Assembly: GCF_006636205.1 (NCBI RefSeq)
Contig: NZ_VIGB01000003.1
Location: forward strand, 6,946,501-7,010,500
Length of the DNA: 64,000 nt
From: Kitasatospora acidiphila
GTDB lineage: Bacteria > Actinomycetota > Actinomycetes > Streptomycetales > Streptomycetaceae
Direction of reading: 5' to 3'
Of the stretch, positions 45,408-53,285 are shown one piece after another; position 1 is the first letter of the stretch, and every line of letters begins with the position of its first letter. Under the pieces are notes generated by a model that searched no databases, was not told the origin of the DNA, and saw only the letters and a program-made list of their open reading frames with translations. A program made the translations under genes and the position numbers.

Positions 45408-45673
45408 TCAGTAGGTGCCGTTGAGCGTGCCGGTCGGGGGAGCGGGCGACTCGGGGTCGTCCGGGAGGTCGGGCGGCTCGGGCAGCTCGGGGCGGGCGGG
45501 AGGTCGGGCTCCTGCGGGAGCTCCGGTGGCTCGGGCAGCTCGGTGGGATGCGGTAGATCCCTGAGGTGGGGAAGGTCGGTGAGGTGGGGCAGCCGCGGGA
45601 TGTCCGGCGGCTCGCCGAGCTCCGGCAGCTCCGGCGGCTCGGGCAGCTCTGGTGGCTCGGGCAGGATCGGCAT
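45408..45673 (-). pseudogene. proline-rich small protein (PELPEPP repeats), apparent 1-base deletion
   Basis: The ATG at 45673 is preceded by GGAGG with a 6-base spacer. The frame reads MPILPEPPELPEPPELPELG, then PHLTDLPHLRDLPHPTELPEPPELPQEPDLPPA. At G4 45489-45492 the sense shifts to a second frame that continues ELPEPPDLPDDPESPAPPTGTLNGTY and stops at 45408. One added base gives an 88-residue acidic, Pro/Glu/Leu-rich protein with a repeated LPxPPE/LPHL unit. No signal peptide or family is visible. It is convergent with the MAB_1171c-type gene. Confidence 0.6.
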
Positions 45674-45814
45674 GCGGGGCCTCCGCTCGGCTCGGACGGT
45701 CCGTCACATCCTGCTGTCCGGGGCCCGCTTCGGCAAGGCCCGCCCGTGATCACCGGGACGCTTGCGGCGGCGGCCCGGCGGGTTCACGCTGGTGGATGAG
45801 GTAGGAGGCACACC

Positions 45815-46078
45815 ATGCGCAACCAATGGGATGTCGAGCTCAGCTTCGAGGAAGACGGCGTGAACACGCACTGTGACGCCCGGCTGGTCGGAACCAGGGC
45901 GCCGTCCCTGCACGGCCACGGCGACGCGGTCCGCAGCGCCGAGGACCGGCCGCTGGCCAGGATCGGCGAGGAGGTGGCCGCCTGGCGCGCGTTGGACGAC
46001 CTCTCGCACAAGCTGCGGGCGCAGGCGTCGGGCGAGATCCAGGACGAGGGCCACCGGCCCGGGTACCTGGTCTACTGA
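45815..46078 (+). CDS. DUF1876 domain-containing protein
   Basis: An 87-residue protein matching the small actinomycete DUF1876 family: NQWDVELSFEEDGVNTHCDARLVG, GHGDAVRSAEDRPLARIGEEVAAWRALDDLSHKL, and a short tail. The likely fold is a double-stranded-RNA-binding-like alpha/beta unit; the function is unknown. Ribosome site GGAGG 6-7 bases before the ATG. Confidence 0.85.
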   Translation: MRNQWDVELSFEEDGVNTHCDARLVGTRAPSLHGHGDAVRSAEDRPLARIGEEVAAWRALDDLSHKLRAQASGEIQDEGHRPGYLVY

Positions 46079-46320
46079 TCGGGCCGTGCCCGGGCATGAT
46101 GACTCGGGTGCTTCATGGCCTGAGTGGCTTCGTAGCTCGCTCGAGTGGCTTCACGGCTCGGGACGAATGACGCCGGCCGCCGAGGGCCGCCCACCGGACC
46201 GCGCCGGCGGACCCGAGGCAGCGGGGTGAAGGCTGCTCGGGCCCGGGCGGGTCGGGTGGTTCGGCCCCCGACGGCCAGGGTGTCCGGTCGGGCGGTCGGC
46301 TTGTCCCTCCCACATGGGAC

Positions 46321-46341
46321 CCGGCCCCTGTACGGGGCCGG
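46321..46341 (-). terminator. hairpin downstream of the small-peptide operon
   Basis: CCGGCCCC-TGTAC-GGGGCCGG, an 8-bp stem 36 bp beyond the 25-residue ORF on the minus strand. The rest of 46079-46376 holds no gene that I can support. Confidence 0.6.
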
Positions 46342-46376
46342 ACCGGCCGTCCGACCGTGCTCTGGTGCGGGCTCCG

Positions 46377-46454
46377 TCAGCGCGCCGCCTGCTGCGGGGT
46401 GAGCCAGCTGTTCTCGTCCACGCGGCGGCGGTGCGGGATGGTCGCGGTGGTCAT
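46377..46454 (-). CDS. 25-residue peptide gene
   Basis: A complete short frame beginning MTTATIPHRRRVDE and ending SWLTPQQAAR, with a near-perfect ribosome site AGGAGGAGA about 5 bases before the ATG. It follows the 68-residue secreted-protein gene by 36 bp on the same strand and is followed by a hairpin, so the two form a mini-operon. The peptide is basic in the middle with no export signal. The strong ribosome site is the main support. Confidence 0.55.
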   Translation of the reverse strand: MTTATIPHRRRVDENSWLTPQQAAR

Positions 46455-46490
46455 CGCGATCTCCTCCTGAGGGTCCGGACGGTCGGGGGG

Positions 46491-46697
46491 CTACTTGATG
46501 TTGGGCGGCGGGCAGTACCAGTCGCCCCAGCTGGTGTCCTTGATCACGATGGGGGTGGGGCACTGGACGCTGTCCGTGCCGCCGGCCCGGGTGGTGCCGC
46601 CGTGGTGGGTGGCGGCCTGGGCGGTGGCGGTGGCGCCGGTCAGCAGCGTGCCGACGAGCAGCAGCAGCGCCAACCCGCGGCGGGAGTTCGAGGCCAT
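46491..46697 (-). CDS. small secreted protein
   Basis: A 68-residue precursor with a signal peptide (NSRRGLALLLLVGTLLTGATATAQA, cleavage about residue 28) and a ~40-residue mature part containing two cysteines, VQCPTPIVIKDTSWGDWYCPPP, likely one disulfide. ATG with AGGAG 7 bases upstream. Cotranscribed with a 25-residue ORF. No family recognised. Confidence 0.75.
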   Translation of the reverse strand: MASNSRRGLALLLLVGTLLTGATATAQAATHHGGTTRAGGTDSVQCPTPIVIKDTSWGDWYCPPPNIK

Positions 46698-46900
46698 GGG
46701 CCAGCTCCTGATAGTTCGAGAACGTCACACGATCGCCCGCCGGACCGGTGCCTGCGGGGCGATGTCCGGACGGCGGGACCATTGACACCCCGTCCGGATA
46801 TCGACTAGTCCACCCCGCCGAGTGGCCGGTGGTCCAGAGGTGATCAATGGCAATAGCGTGCATGGCAGGTTAAGACGGGGGTCGCATACAGGGGTGAATA

Positions 46901-47941
46901 GTGCAGAACGGGACAGACTTCGGTCAACTACCAGTGCTTGACGAGGTGTCACTGCGGCTCTTCGACCAGGTGCTGGCCAGCGGGGGGCTCGACCGGCAGG
47001 CGGCGGCCGGCACCGCGCCGGTCGCGGGCCTGAGCCGGGTACAGCTCGACCACGCCACCGAGGTGCTGCTCGCACTGCGGTTGCTCCGTCCCGCGCCCGG
47101 GCGGCCCGACCTGCTGATACCGACCAGCCCGGAGGCCGCGGCGGCCGAGGCGGTCGGCCCGCTGGAGGCGCGGATCGCGGCGGCCAGCACCCGGGCCCAG
47201 GCCACCCGCGACCAGTTGCAGGCGCTGATGCCGAAGTACCGGTCCGCGCTGCGCGAGCGCGGCCGGCAGGCGGGCGGCGACCGGCTGCCGGACCTGCCGA
47301 CCGTCTCGGCGATGCTCGGCGAGGAGTCCGCCCGCTGCCAGAAGGAGGTCTTCACCATTCAGCCGGGCGGCGGCCGGCAGCCCGGCCGGCTCGCCGAGGC
47401 CGTCAACCGGGACCTGGCGATGCTGGACCGCGGCATCCGGATGCGCACCCTCTACCAGCACTCGGCACGCAGCAACCTGGCCACCCAGGGCTACGTCGAG
47501 ACCCTCACCACCGCCGGCGCCGAGTACCGCACCGCCGCCGAGCTGCCCGACCGGGCGGTGGTCTTCGACCGGGCGGTGGCCTTCCTGCCGGCGCGCGCCG
47601 AGGGCGGCTCCGGGGACGGCGCCGTGCTGGTCCGCGACCCGGACATCGTCGCCTACCTCTGCCGGGTCTTCGACCAGCTCTGGGCCACCGCCACCCCGTT
47701 CACCGGCGGATCCGAGGCGGCCTACCGTGCGGTCGGCGACGATCTGCGGCGAGCCCTGCTCGGGATGCTCGCCGAGGGTGCCAAGGACGAGGTGATCGCC
47801 CGCCGACTCGGCATGTCGCTGCGGACCTGCCGCCGGCACATCGCCGACGCGATGCTGGCGCTCGGCGCGGAGAGCCGGTTCCAGGGCGGCGTGCTGGCCG
47901 AGCGCACCGGGCTCACCGGTCCGGAGGTGGCGGACGCCTAG
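46901..47941 (+). CDS. LuxR-type helix-turn-helix regulator with TrmB/HxlR-like N-terminus
   Basis: A 346-residue regulator. The N-terminal ~65 residues look like a winged helix (VQLDHATEVLLALRLLRPAPG), the middle is an all-helical sensor without a receiver domain, and the C-terminus has a LuxR-like HTH (KDEVIARRLGMSLRTCRRHIADAMLALGAESRFQGGVLAERTGL). It resembles the orphan TrmB-like/LuxR-like regulators common in streptomycetes. GTG start. The final codons lie in the first copy of a 21-bp direct repeat. Confidence 0.8.
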   Translation: MQNGTDFGQLPVLDEVSLRLFDQVLASGGLDRQAAAGTAPVAGLSRVQLDHATEVLLALRLLRPAPGRPDLLIPTSPEAAAAEAVGPLEARIAAASTRAQATRDQLQALMPKYRSALRERGRQAGGDRLPDLPTVSAMLGEESARCQKEVFTIQPGGGRQPGRLAEAVNRDLAMLDRGIRMRTLYQHSARSNLATQGYVETLTTAGAEYRTAAELPDRAVVFDRAVAFLPARAEGGSGDGAVLVRDPDIVAYLCRVFDQLWATATPFTGGSEAAYRAVGDDLRRALLGMLAEGAKDEVIARRLGMSLRTCRRHIADAMLALGAESRFQGGVLAERTGLTGPEVADA

Positions 47942-47972
47942 CGCTCCCGCGCCGGAGGTGGCGGACGCCTAG
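47921..47972. repeat. 21-bp direct repeat spanning the regulator stop codon
   Basis: CCGGAGGTGGCGGACGCCTA followed by G occurs at 47921-47941 and again at 47952-47972 (31-bp period). The first copy encodes the last codons and stop of the LuxR-type regulator; the second is untranslated and ends just before the lipoprotein stop. This looks like a small tandem duplication. Confidence 0.9.
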
Positions 47973-47975
47973 GCC

Positions 47976-48593
47976 TCAGTGGCCGCCCTTGGGGCGCTGG
48001 CAGCCGGTGCCGTCCGCGTAGCCGGCGTAGGCGTCCACGGAGTCGCTGCGCGGGTTCAGCTGGCCGTCCAGGCAGATCGGCGCGTGGTCGATGGTGAAAT
48101 ACACGTCGTCCTGACCCATCGTGCTGAGCTGCACCGTCGCCGGGGCGTAGCCGAGCGCGCTCAGCCGGGCCCGCACCGAGGCGGGGGTGATGTCCGGCTG
48201 GGTGCGCAGCGGCTCCAGGGCGGCCCGGACCTTCGCCGCCTCGGCCAGGCCCTGGCAGCGCTCGGCGCCCTGCAGCGGGAGCTGGTCCTGGAAGCGGTGG
48301 TTGTCCGCGTAATTCGGCGGCGCGTCGCCCGGGCCGTCGGTGGGCGGCGGGGTGGGGGAGCCGCTGGGGTCCACCGGCCAGGTACTCGTCGGTATGGCCG
48401 AGGGGGTGGGCGACGGTGACTCGCCGGGGCAGAGCTGCTGCGGGGTGGGGCTCGGGGTGGGGCTCGGGGAGGTGGTCGGGGAGGTGGTCGCGGGCAGGGC
48501 CTGGCTCGGATCGCCGTCGGCCCGCTGGTGCCCGCAGGCGGTCAGGGCGAGCAGGGTGGTCAGCAGAGGCAGGACGAGCCGGGTTCGGATCAT
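47976..48593 (-). CDS. secreted lipoprotein with Pro/Thr-rich linker
   Basis: A 205-residue lipoprotein: signal peptide with lipobox LLALTACG (lipidated Cys about residue 20), a long disordered Ser/Pro/Thr linker (residues ~30-90), then a compact C-terminal domain (RCQGLAEAAKVRAALEPLRTQPDITPASVRARLSALGYAPATVQL ... DDVYFTIDHAPICLDGQLN) with further cysteines. Probably anchored on the outer face of the membrane. Function unknown. It is directly downstream of a membrane-protein gene on the same strand. Confidence 0.8.
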   Translation of the reverse strand: MIRTRLVLPLLTTLLALTACGHQRADGDPSQALPATTSPTTSPSPTPSPTPQQLCPGESPSPTPSAIPTSTWPVDPSGSPTPPPTDGPGDAPPNYADNHRFQDQLPLQGAERCQGLAEAAKVRAALEPLRTQPDITPASVRARLSALGYAPATVQLSTMGQDDVYFTIDHAPICLDGQLNPRSDSVDAYAGYADGTGCQRPKGGH

Positions 48594-48617
48594 GTGAAGA
48601 TCCTGCCTGACATGTGG

Positions 48618-49031
48618 TCAGCTGCGACTGGTGGGATGGGTGTTCGAGGTGGTGTCCACGAAGAGCGCACCCAGCGCGGCCACCGCCGCGATCAGCGCGG
48701 GCATCGCGCCGCTGTGTGCGGGGTAGAGCAGCATCTCCACGCCCGCCACGACCCCGGCGACCAGTGCGGCGCCCGCCATCAGCACCCAGAGCCAGGGGTG
48801 GGTCGGCGTCTGCGGATTGGTCACCAGCCCCAACAGCCCCGAAACCAGCACGGGCAGCACCAAGTTGACGTTGGTCAGCTGGGCGCGGGTGTCCAGCGAG
48901 AGCAGCACCAGGAAGACCATCAGCAGGAGGTAGGCCCCGACCAGCAGTGACGGGGCCACCCGGGTCACCACGGTGGGCCACGCCGGGGCGCCGCCGGTCG
49001 GGGCGCCGCTGCCCCGGGTCGGACTGCTCAT
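48618..49031 (-). CDS. four-helix membrane protein
   Basis: A 137-residue integral membrane protein with four hydrophobic helices (VAPSLLVGAYLLLMVFLVLLSL, LVLPVLVSGLLGLV, PWLWVLMAGAALVAGVVAGVEMLL, ALIAAVAALGALFV). Start at the ATG of MSSPTRGSG with GAGG 7 bases upstream. It lies 24 bp upstream of the lipoprotein gene, so the two probably form an operon. No family recognised. Confidence 0.7.
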   Translation of the reverse strand: MSSPTRGSGAPTGGAPAWPTVVTRVAPSLLVGAYLLLMVFLVLLSLDTRAQLTNVNLVLPVLVSGLLGLVTNPQTPTHPWLWVLMAGAALVAGVVAGVEMLLYPAHSGAMPALIAAVAALGALFVDTTSNTHPTSRS

Positions 49032-49092
49032 GCGCCCACCTCGCAGGGCTCGGCGAACGCTTCGCAGTACGCGCGCCTCTTGATGATGACCC

Positions 49093-49124
49093 CTCCCCCA
49101 GCCTCCGGCCGGGGGGACCCCCAC
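49093..49124. repeat. C5/G6 hairpin repeat element
   Basis: TCCCCC-AGCCTCCGGCC-GGGGGGA followed by CCCCCA. This unit closely resembles a dispersed hairpin repeat often seen between genes of streptomycetes. It sits between the phospholipase stop and the membrane-protein start and could act as a terminator for the phospholipase gene. Confidence 0.6.
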
Positions 49125-49131
49125 CGCTCGG

Positions 49132-51039
49132 TCATGTGCCGCCCGCCCCTCCCTGGCGGGCGGTGCGCACACCACGCTCGGCCAGCCGGCCGCGCACCTC
49201 GACCAGGTACCGCGCAGCCTCGCCGACCGTGGTGATCGCCCCGATCCGATGCCGCACCTGCTCGTGCTGGTCCGGGTGCAGCCGGGCGTGCAGGATCGCC
49301 GCGGTCTCCACGAAGCCCCGCATCGTGGCGGTCAACGGCCGCTCGGCGACGGCGGGATCGGCCACCGCGGCCAGCCGGTCGTCGTCCATCCGGCTGTCGT
49401 CCATCTGGGGGCTCGAGTCGGCCGGGTCCGGCAGGGTGCGCGGGGCCGGGCGGGGCGCGCGGGCGGACAGCAGGTGGGTGAAGTGGTTGGCGTGCCGGTC
49501 CCGCTGGGTCAGCGGCTCCAGCCCGAACAACTGCTCCACGGTGGCCAGCAGCGAGCCGTGGTCGTACTGGGTGTGGTCGACCAGGTTGCAGTTCTGGCCC
49601 GGCACCCCCGGCGAGCGCAGATCGGGCACCCAGGGCGAGACCACCACCGCCGGCACCCGCACGCCCTGCCGGTCGAACCGGAAGCCGTGCGCGTTGTTCT
49701 CCGGGTCGATGACGTCACCGGGCGGCACCGCGGTCGGTGGCGGCACGTGGTCGTAGAAGCCGCCGTGCTCGTCATAGGTGATCACCAGCACGCTGGACTC
49801 CCAGTGCGGGGACTGCCGGATCGCCTCGTAGACCTGCTTGATCAGCGCCTCGCCGCGGGTCACGTCGTCCAGTGGGTGCTGGCTGCTGCCGCCCTGGAAG
49901 TCGGCGCCATGGGTGAGCACATGGCCGTAGGAGGGCTCGATGAAGGTGTAGGCGGCGTCATAGCGGCGGCGGCTCAGATGGCCGGCCAGGTCGGCGACGT
50001 GGTGGTAGCGGGTGAGCAGGACGGGCAGGTCCATCCCGGCCAGCGCCGAGACCTGCGGCAGCGCGTCGCCGGAGTACACCCGCCAGGGCAGGCCCTTGGC
50101 GTCCAGGGCCTCGTAGATGGTGCCGTGCTCGAAGTGGTAGCCGGCCAGCTTGGAGCCGATCGTCTCCAGCGGGTCCGGGCTGCGGTCCAGGCCCGCCGAG
50201 CTGGCCGCGTGCAGGAAGAACCGGTTGGGCCAGGTGGGGCCGGGCAGCGCGGAGAACCAGCGGTCGCAGAGCGCGAACTCCCGGGCCAGCATGGCGAGTA
50301 CGGGCACCTGCCGGTCCGTGAAGCACGCCATCACGGCCCCCAGGTCGGCGGAACTGTGCTTGACGGCAGCCTCGTTGGCGTAGTTCTGGACGAAGCCGCT
50401 GAGGTCGATCGGCGGGTACTCGCCGCTGTACGTGCAGCGGTCGTCGTGCGGGCTGCCGCTGATCGGCGTACCGGCCAGCTGGAGTTGGACGTCGCAGAAC
50501 TCGTGCGGCGGGTCGACCGGCAGTACGAACGGCGCGCCGAGCCTGATCCGGTAGTCCGTACCCGCGTGGCTGTTGCGCTGCTCGCCCGGGCCGTCCACGG
50601 TGGTGGCCGCACCGGTCACCGGGTCGATGCCGATGCCCGGGCGCAGCTCGCCGTCCGGGCTGACGGCCCCGGTGGCGGCGCCGAGCATGTGGTCGAACGA
50701 GCGGTTCTCCAGGACCAGGACGAAGACGTGCTGGATCCGCTCCGAGACGGTGCCTTGGAGCCGGCCGGGCAGCAGCCAGGAGGCGCCGGTCAGCGCCCAG
50801 TAGAGCAGCCAGCCGGCGAGACCGCAGGCCGCCTCCGCCAGGCGGCAGCCGAGCTCCCCGAGCCCCGCCGGGACCACCCGCAGGCCGGGCCCGGCCCGGC
50901 GCCAGTCGGCCAGCCGGTGCCGGGCGGCGACGCACCAGCCGACGCCGCCCTCGACCAGCCGGGCCCGCCACCGGTCCCGCCTGCGCAGCAGGGCGACCCG
51001 GGCGGATCCGCAGCACCGGCCGCGCTCGTTCTCCGCCAC
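49132..51039 (-). CDS. phospholipase C / acid phosphatase family protein (alkaline-phosphatase superfamily)
   Basis: A 635-residue protein with the PlcC-type core: HVFVLVLENRSFDHMLG (metal site with Glu/Asn), the long helical insert, WPNRFFLHAA, VLVITYDEHGGFYDHVPPP, VRVPAVVVSPWV and TQYDHGSLLATVEQLFGLEPL in family order. Enzymes of this family hydrolyse phosphatidylcholine or other phosphoesters. Instead of a normal signal peptide the N-terminal ~100 residues are Arg-rich with one hydrophobic helix (LAGWLLYWALTGASWLLPG), suggesting membrane attachment. GTG start with GAGGG 5-6 bases upstream. The C-terminal ~100 residues are helical and specific to this protein. Confidence 0.85.
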   Translation of the reverse strand: MAENERGRCCGSARVALLRRRDRWRARLVEGGVGWCVAARHRLADWRRAGPGLRVVPAGLGELGCRLAEAACGLAGWLLYWALTGASWLLPGRLQGTVSERIQHVFVLVLENRSFDHMLGAATGAVSPDGELRPGIGIDPVTGAATTVDGPGEQRNSHAGTDYRIRLGAPFVLPVDPPHEFCDVQLQLAGTPISGSPHDDRCTYSGEYPPIDLSGFVQNYANEAAVKHSSADLGAVMACFTDRQVPVLAMLAREFALCDRWFSALPGPTWPNRFFLHAASSAGLDRSPDPLETIGSKLAGYHFEHGTIYEALDAKGLPWRVYSGDALPQVSALAGMDLPVLLTRYHHVADLAGHLSRRRYDAAYTFIEPSYGHVLTHGADFQGGSSQHPLDDVTRGEALIKQVYEAIRQSPHWESSVLVITYDEHGGFYDHVPPPTAVPPGDVIDPENNAHGFRFDRQGVRVPAVVVSPWVPDLRSPGVPGQNCNLVDHTQYDHGSLLATVEQLFGLEPLTQRDRHANHFTHLLSARAPRPAPRTLPDPADSSPQMDDSRMDDDRLAAVADPAVAERPLTATMRGFVETAAILHARLHPDQHEQVRHRIGAITTVGEAARYLVEVRGRLAERGVRTARQGGAGGT

Positions 51040-51275
51040 GCCCGCCCTCTTTCGCTCTTCGGATTCTGACGCCCTGTCAGCCCAGCAGCTTGAGACGAGC
51101 CGCGGCAACGGACCACGCCGGTGGCCGGGCGGCGGTGCGTCCGTTCGGCGGCTCGACCGGGCGGCCGGTGCCCCGTTCGGCGGTGCGGCGAGCGCGCCTG
51201 GCGAGCGGCGGGGCCGGTGGACGCCTACCGTGGGCCGCCACTGCCCACAGGGCCTGCCACTCCACCGGGGGTGCC

Positions 51276-52952
51276 ATGACGCCACTCGCCGCCACCCAGC
51301 TGCGCCTTGACGCCCAGCCCGTCGACTACGCCCTGCTTGCCCTCTACTTCGCGCTGGTGCTGGGCATCGGCACCATGGCCCGCCGCTCGGTCTCCGCCAG
51401 CCTGGACTTCTTCCTGGCCGGCCGGGCGCTGCCCGCCTGGGTCACCGGCCTGGCCTTCATCTCGGCCAACCTGGGCGCCGTCGAGATCTTCGGCATGACC
51501 GCCAACGGCGCCCAGTTCGGCATCCCGACCGTGCACTACTACTGGATCGGCGCCATCCCGGCCATGGTCTTCCTCGGCCTGGTGATGATGCCCTTCTACT
51601 ACGGCTCCAAGGTGCGCAGCGTGCCCGAGTTCCTGCTGCGCCGGTTCGGCCGATTCGCCCACCTGGTCAACGGATTGAGCTTCGCCCTCGCCCAGGTGCT
51701 GATCGCCGGCGTGAACCTGTACGCCCTGGCCACCGTGGTCAACCTGCTGCTGGGCTGGCCGCTCTGGGTGTCGGTGCTGGCGGCGGCGGCGATCGTGCTG
51801 GCCTACACCACGCTGGGCGGGCTCTCGGCGGCCGTCTACAACGAGGTGCTGCAGTTCTTCGTGATCGTGGCGATGCTGGTGCCGATCACCCTGGTCGGGC
51901 TGCACAGGGTCGGCGGCTGGGACGGGCTCACGCACCGGATCCGCGCCGTGAACGCCGACGCGGAGCTCCAGCTGCACTCCTGGCCGGGCACCAATCTGAC
52001 CGGGATCGAGAACGCCACCCTCTCGGTGCTGGGCATCGTCTTCGGCCTCGGCTTCGTGCTCTCGTTCGGCTACTGGACCACCAACTTCGCCGAGGTGCAA
52101 AGGGCGTTGGCCGCCCAGGACATGTCGGCGGCGCGGCGCACCCCGCTGATCGGGGCCTACCCCAAGGCGCTGATCGTGCTGGTGATCGTGATCCCGGGCA
52201 TGCTCGCCGCCGTGCTGTCACCGGAGTTGGCGGCGTACAAGGCGAGCGGAGGCACGTTGAACAACGGGGTCACCTACAACAACGCGATCGAGCTGCTGAT
52301 CCGCGACCTGCTGCCGAGCGGGATGCTGGGGGTGGCGATCACCGGGCTGCTGGCGGCGTTCATGGCGGGCATGGCGGCCAACGTCAGCTCGTTCAACACC
52401 GTTTTCACATACGACATTTGGCAGTCCTACGTGGTGCGGGACCGCCCCGACCAGTACTACCTGCGAGTGGGGCGGCTTGCGACCGTTGCGGGCTGTGCGA
52501 TCGCGGTCGGCACCGCCTTCATCGCCAGTGACTACAACAACATCATGGACTACCTCCAGACGCTCTTTTCGTTCTTCAACGCGCCGTTGTTCGCCACATT
52601 CGTTTTGGGCATGTTCTGGCGCCGCACCAGCCCGGTGGCGGGCGGGGTGGGGCTGTTGGTGGGTACGGCGTCGGCGGTGACCATCGACCAGCTGAACCGG
52701 CACCACGTGCTGCACATGTCCGGGCAGGGTCCGAGCTTCGTGGCGGCGAGCGCGGCGTTCGTGATGGACATCGCGGTGAGCGTGCCGCTCTCGCTGGCGA
52801 CTCAGCCCAAGCCGGACAGTGAACTGGGCGGGCTGGTCTGGGCGTTGACGCCTCGGGTGCGGAGCAAGCCCGATGCCTGGTACCGCTCGCCGGGGCTGCT
52901 GGCGGGCGGGGTGCTGGCGCTGGCCACGGCACTGAGCATCGTCTTCTGGTGA
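51276..52952 (+). CDS. sodium:solute symporter family protein (SSS)
   Basis: A 558-residue transporter with 13-14 transmembrane helices. Family features: DYALLALYFALVLGIGTMARRSVSASLDFFLAGRALPAW at the N-terminus, GLAFISANLGAVEIFGMTANGAQFG, VLAYTTLGGLSAAVYNEVLQFF, GLLAAFMAGMAANVSSFNTVFTYDIW and ADYNN-type repeats at the C-terminal half. Moves a solute (sugar, inositol or similar) with sodium. The substrate is not determinable. Followed 12 bp later by a small membrane protein gene. Confidence 0.9.
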   Translation: MTPLAATQLRLDAQPVDYALLALYFALVLGIGTMARRSVSASLDFFLAGRALPAWVTGLAFISANLGAVEIFGMTANGAQFGIPTVHYYWIGAIPAMVFLGLVMMPFYYGSKVRSVPEFLLRRFGRFAHLVNGLSFALAQVLIAGVNLYALATVVNLLLGWPLWVSVLAAAAIVLAYTTLGGLSAAVYNEVLQFFVIVAMLVPITLVGLHRVGGWDGLTHRIRAVNADAELQLHSWPGTNLTGIENATLSVLGIVFGLGFVLSFGYWTTNFAEVQRALAAQDMSAARRTPLIGAYPKALIVLVIVIPGMLAAVLSPELAAYKASGGTLNNGVTYNNAIELLIRDLLPSGMLGVAITGLLAAFMAGMAANVSSFNTVFTYDIWQSYVVRDRPDQYYLRVGRLATVAGCAIAVGTAFIASDYNNIMDYLQTLFSFFNAPLFATFVLGMFWRRTSPVAGGVGLLVGTASAVTIDQLNRHHVLHMSGQGPSFVAASAAFVMDIAVSVPLSLATQPKPDSELGGLVWALTPRVRSKPDAWYRSPGLLAGGVLALATALSIVFW

Positions 52953-52964
52953 GGGAGGCTTGGG

Positions 52965-53198
52965 ATGTTCTTCGATCTGCGCCTGATCATCGCGTTCCTG
53001 TTCGCCTGCTACGGCGCCGTGTTGACGGCTCTGGGCGCTGCGGGCACCACGGAGGCCGACCGGGCGAAGACGGGCGGCTGGAACGTCAACCTGTGGGTGG
53101 GCCTGGCGATGCTGGGGTTCGCGGCGGTGATGGGCCTCTGGGCGGCCCTGCGCCCGATCCAGCCGCCCGATGGAGAGGGCGATGGCGAGGCGGAGTAG
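52965..53198 (+). CDS. small membrane partner of the symporter
   Basis: A 77-residue protein with two transmembrane helices (LRLIIAFLFACYGAVLTALGA and VNLWVGLAMLGFAAVMGLWAAL) and an acidic tail. GGGAGG 6 bases before the ATG, 12 bp after the symporter gene. Small two-helix proteins encoded directly after SSS symporters are a known accessory type; assignment by context. Confidence 0.75.
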   Translation: MFFDLRLIIAFLFACYGAVLTALGAAGTTEADRAKTGGWNVNLWVGLAMLGFAAVMGLWAALRPIQPPDGEGDGEAE

Positions 53199-53285
53199 CG
53201 GAGGCAGCCGCAGTTCGGCCGCCACGCTGGTCACGGCCCTCCAGGAGTGGCCGTGACCAGCACGATCGACTCCCCTTCCAAGGCG

